The position numbers and the translations under genes were made by a program. Under the pieces are notes generated by a model that saw only the letters and a program-made list of their open reading frames with translations, was not told the DNA's origin and made no database searches. DNA of 6,269 nucleotides from Hyphomicrobiales bacterium (GTDB lineage Bacteria > Pseudomonadota > Alphaproteobacteria > Rhizobiales > Xanthobacteraceae): positions 1 through 6,269 of the forward strand of contig PLTE01000044.1 of the NCBI GenBank assembly GCA_003164375.1, in the 5' to 3' direction. How positions within the stretch are numbered: position 1 is the first letter of the stretch; each line of letters starts with the position of its first letter. This document shows, in pieces, positions 5,536-6,269 of the stretch.

Positions 5536-6269
5536 TCAGGGGTTAACGACAACGCCGTGCTCGGCGAGCACCCTTGGGAATTCGTCGCCGAGGAAAAACG
5601 CATATTCGCGCTGGCGCAGATCGGTGAGCGCATCGAGCCGCCGCAGCTCGGCGTCGACTTTGCCGGGATGGCACATGACGACGCCGCCGTCCGGCAGATG
5701 GTCGAGAAATTTCGGGAACAGCTTTTCGTAATCCGCTTGGGCGCGAAACGCGTAGGCGCCGGCGAAAGCCGGATTGGTGGAGACGCCATGCCGCGCGGCG
5801 ATGCGGCGGAAGCGGCGGCTCAAGCCATCGAGCAACAGCGCCTTGCGGTCGGCAAAGCGTTTATGTGCCGGTAGCGACCGTCCGCACTGGCGCACCCAGG
5901 CCGTGGGCGCCGCATCTTTCATCACCCGCAACACCGCTTCGCCAATTTGCGGGAAGAGTTGGACATGCTGGTGACCGTCGACGAAATCGGGCGGCCGGCC
6001 GAATGCGGCGACATAGGCCTCGAACTGACGCACGATCTCGAGCGTCAGGAGCTCGGACGCAAACCTGCGCAAATGCGTCCGCTGCATGACGGCGGCAAGC
6101 GATGGGAAGGCGCCGTGACGCAACGGCGCAAAACCGTGCGACAGCGGGCGGAACGGCGCGGTCAAGGTCAGATGCAGTCCGATCGCGGCGCGCGGGGCTG
6201 CCACCTCAAGGAGCGCGGTCGCTTCGGGTCGCGAAAAGCTCGGCGCCACGACCATCACCGAGGCGGCAT
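5536..6269 (-). CDS. YdjC/ChbG/HpnK-family carbohydrate deacetylase, N-terminus cut by window edge
   Basis: This family comprises metal-dependent deacetylases acting on N-acetylated sugars (ChbG on chito-oligosaccharides) or, for HpnK, associated with hopanoid synthesis. About 243 C-terminal residues are visible. The frame stays open to the right edge through Ala-Ala-Ser before VMVVAPSF, so a GTG or ATG start near 6258 would be artificial. Typical blocks in order are AASVMVVAPSF, AIGLHLTLT (His about 260 bp from the edge-side start), DFVDGHQHVQLFP with the metal-ligand-type His-x-His at about 5965-5973, and VMCHPG near the C-terminus. The N-terminal ADDFG-type Asp motif would lie outside the window. 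The gene ends with TGA at 5538-5536 and is followed by the uronate dehydrogenase-like gene after 36 bp. HpnK, ChbG and other subfamilies cannot be separated here; no hopanoid gene is visible. Confidence 0.9.
   Translation of the reverse strand, partial: AASVMVVAPSFSRPEATALLEVAAPRAAIGLHLTLTAPFRPLSHGFAPLRHGAFPSLAAVMQRTHLRRFASELLTLEIVRQFEAYVAAFGRPPDFVDGHQHVQLFPQIGEAVLRVMKDAAPTAWVRQCGRSLPAHKRFADRKALLLDGLSRRFRRIAARHGVSTNPAFAGAYAFRAQADYEKLFPKFLDHLPDGGVVMCHPGKVDAELRRLDALTDLRQREYAFFLGDEFPRVLAEHGVVVNP

Overview
The window is GC-rich (mostly G/C at third codon positions) and reads as chromosomal DNA of an alphaproteobacterium, most likely of the Hyphomicrobiales/Rhizobiales (Bradyrhizobium/Rhodopseudomonas/Xanthobacteraceae type). 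This rests on a groES controlled by a CIRCE element and an RpoH-like promoter, an alphaproteobacterial type of CheZ, a Pro/Tyr/Ala-rich YkuD L,D-transpeptidase, and a general impression of the proteins. The genus cannot be fixed from the sequence alone.

Layout, left to right. (1) 1-215, minus: the 5' part of groES, running off the left edge; its promoter and CIRCE operator lie at 281-348. (2) 579-1115, plus: a small predicted lipoprotein of unknown function, divergent from groES. (3) 1130-1255: a G/C-rich imperfect inverted repeat with further hairpins nested inside, probably a dispersed intergenic repeat. It lies between the lipoprotein gene and the next gene and seems to supply that gene's ribosome binding site. 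(4) 1268-2461, plus: a 12-helix MFS transporter. (5) 2477-3181, minus: a CheZ-family CheY-P phosphatase, convergent with the MFS gene and not inside a chemotaxis operon here. (6) 3182-3515: a comparatively AT-rich divergent intergenic region with a perfect 16-bp palindrome. (7) 3516-4655, plus: a secreted YkuD-type L,D-transpeptidase with a long Pro/Tyr/Ala-rich linker. (8) 4690-5499, minus: an NAD-dependent SDR resembling uronate dehydrogenase. (9) 5536-6269, minus: a YdjC/ChbG/HpnK-family deacetylase cut by the right edge. Genes 9 and 8 are 36 bp apart on one strand and probably form an operon.

The genes do not form one pathway. Separate housekeeping and envelope themes sit side by side: protein folding (groES), the envelope (lipoprotein, L,D-transpeptidase), transport (MFS), motility signalling (CheZ) and a small carbohydrate-modification pair (deacetylase plus sugar dehydrogenase). 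I see no tRNA or rRNA, CRISPR array, insertion sequence, phage gene or defence system. No clearly new biological system is visible. The points most worth a second look are the composite repeat at 1130-1255, the solitary CheZ, the palindrome in the cheZ/L,D-transpeptidase intergenic region, and the deacetylase-dehydrogenase pair.
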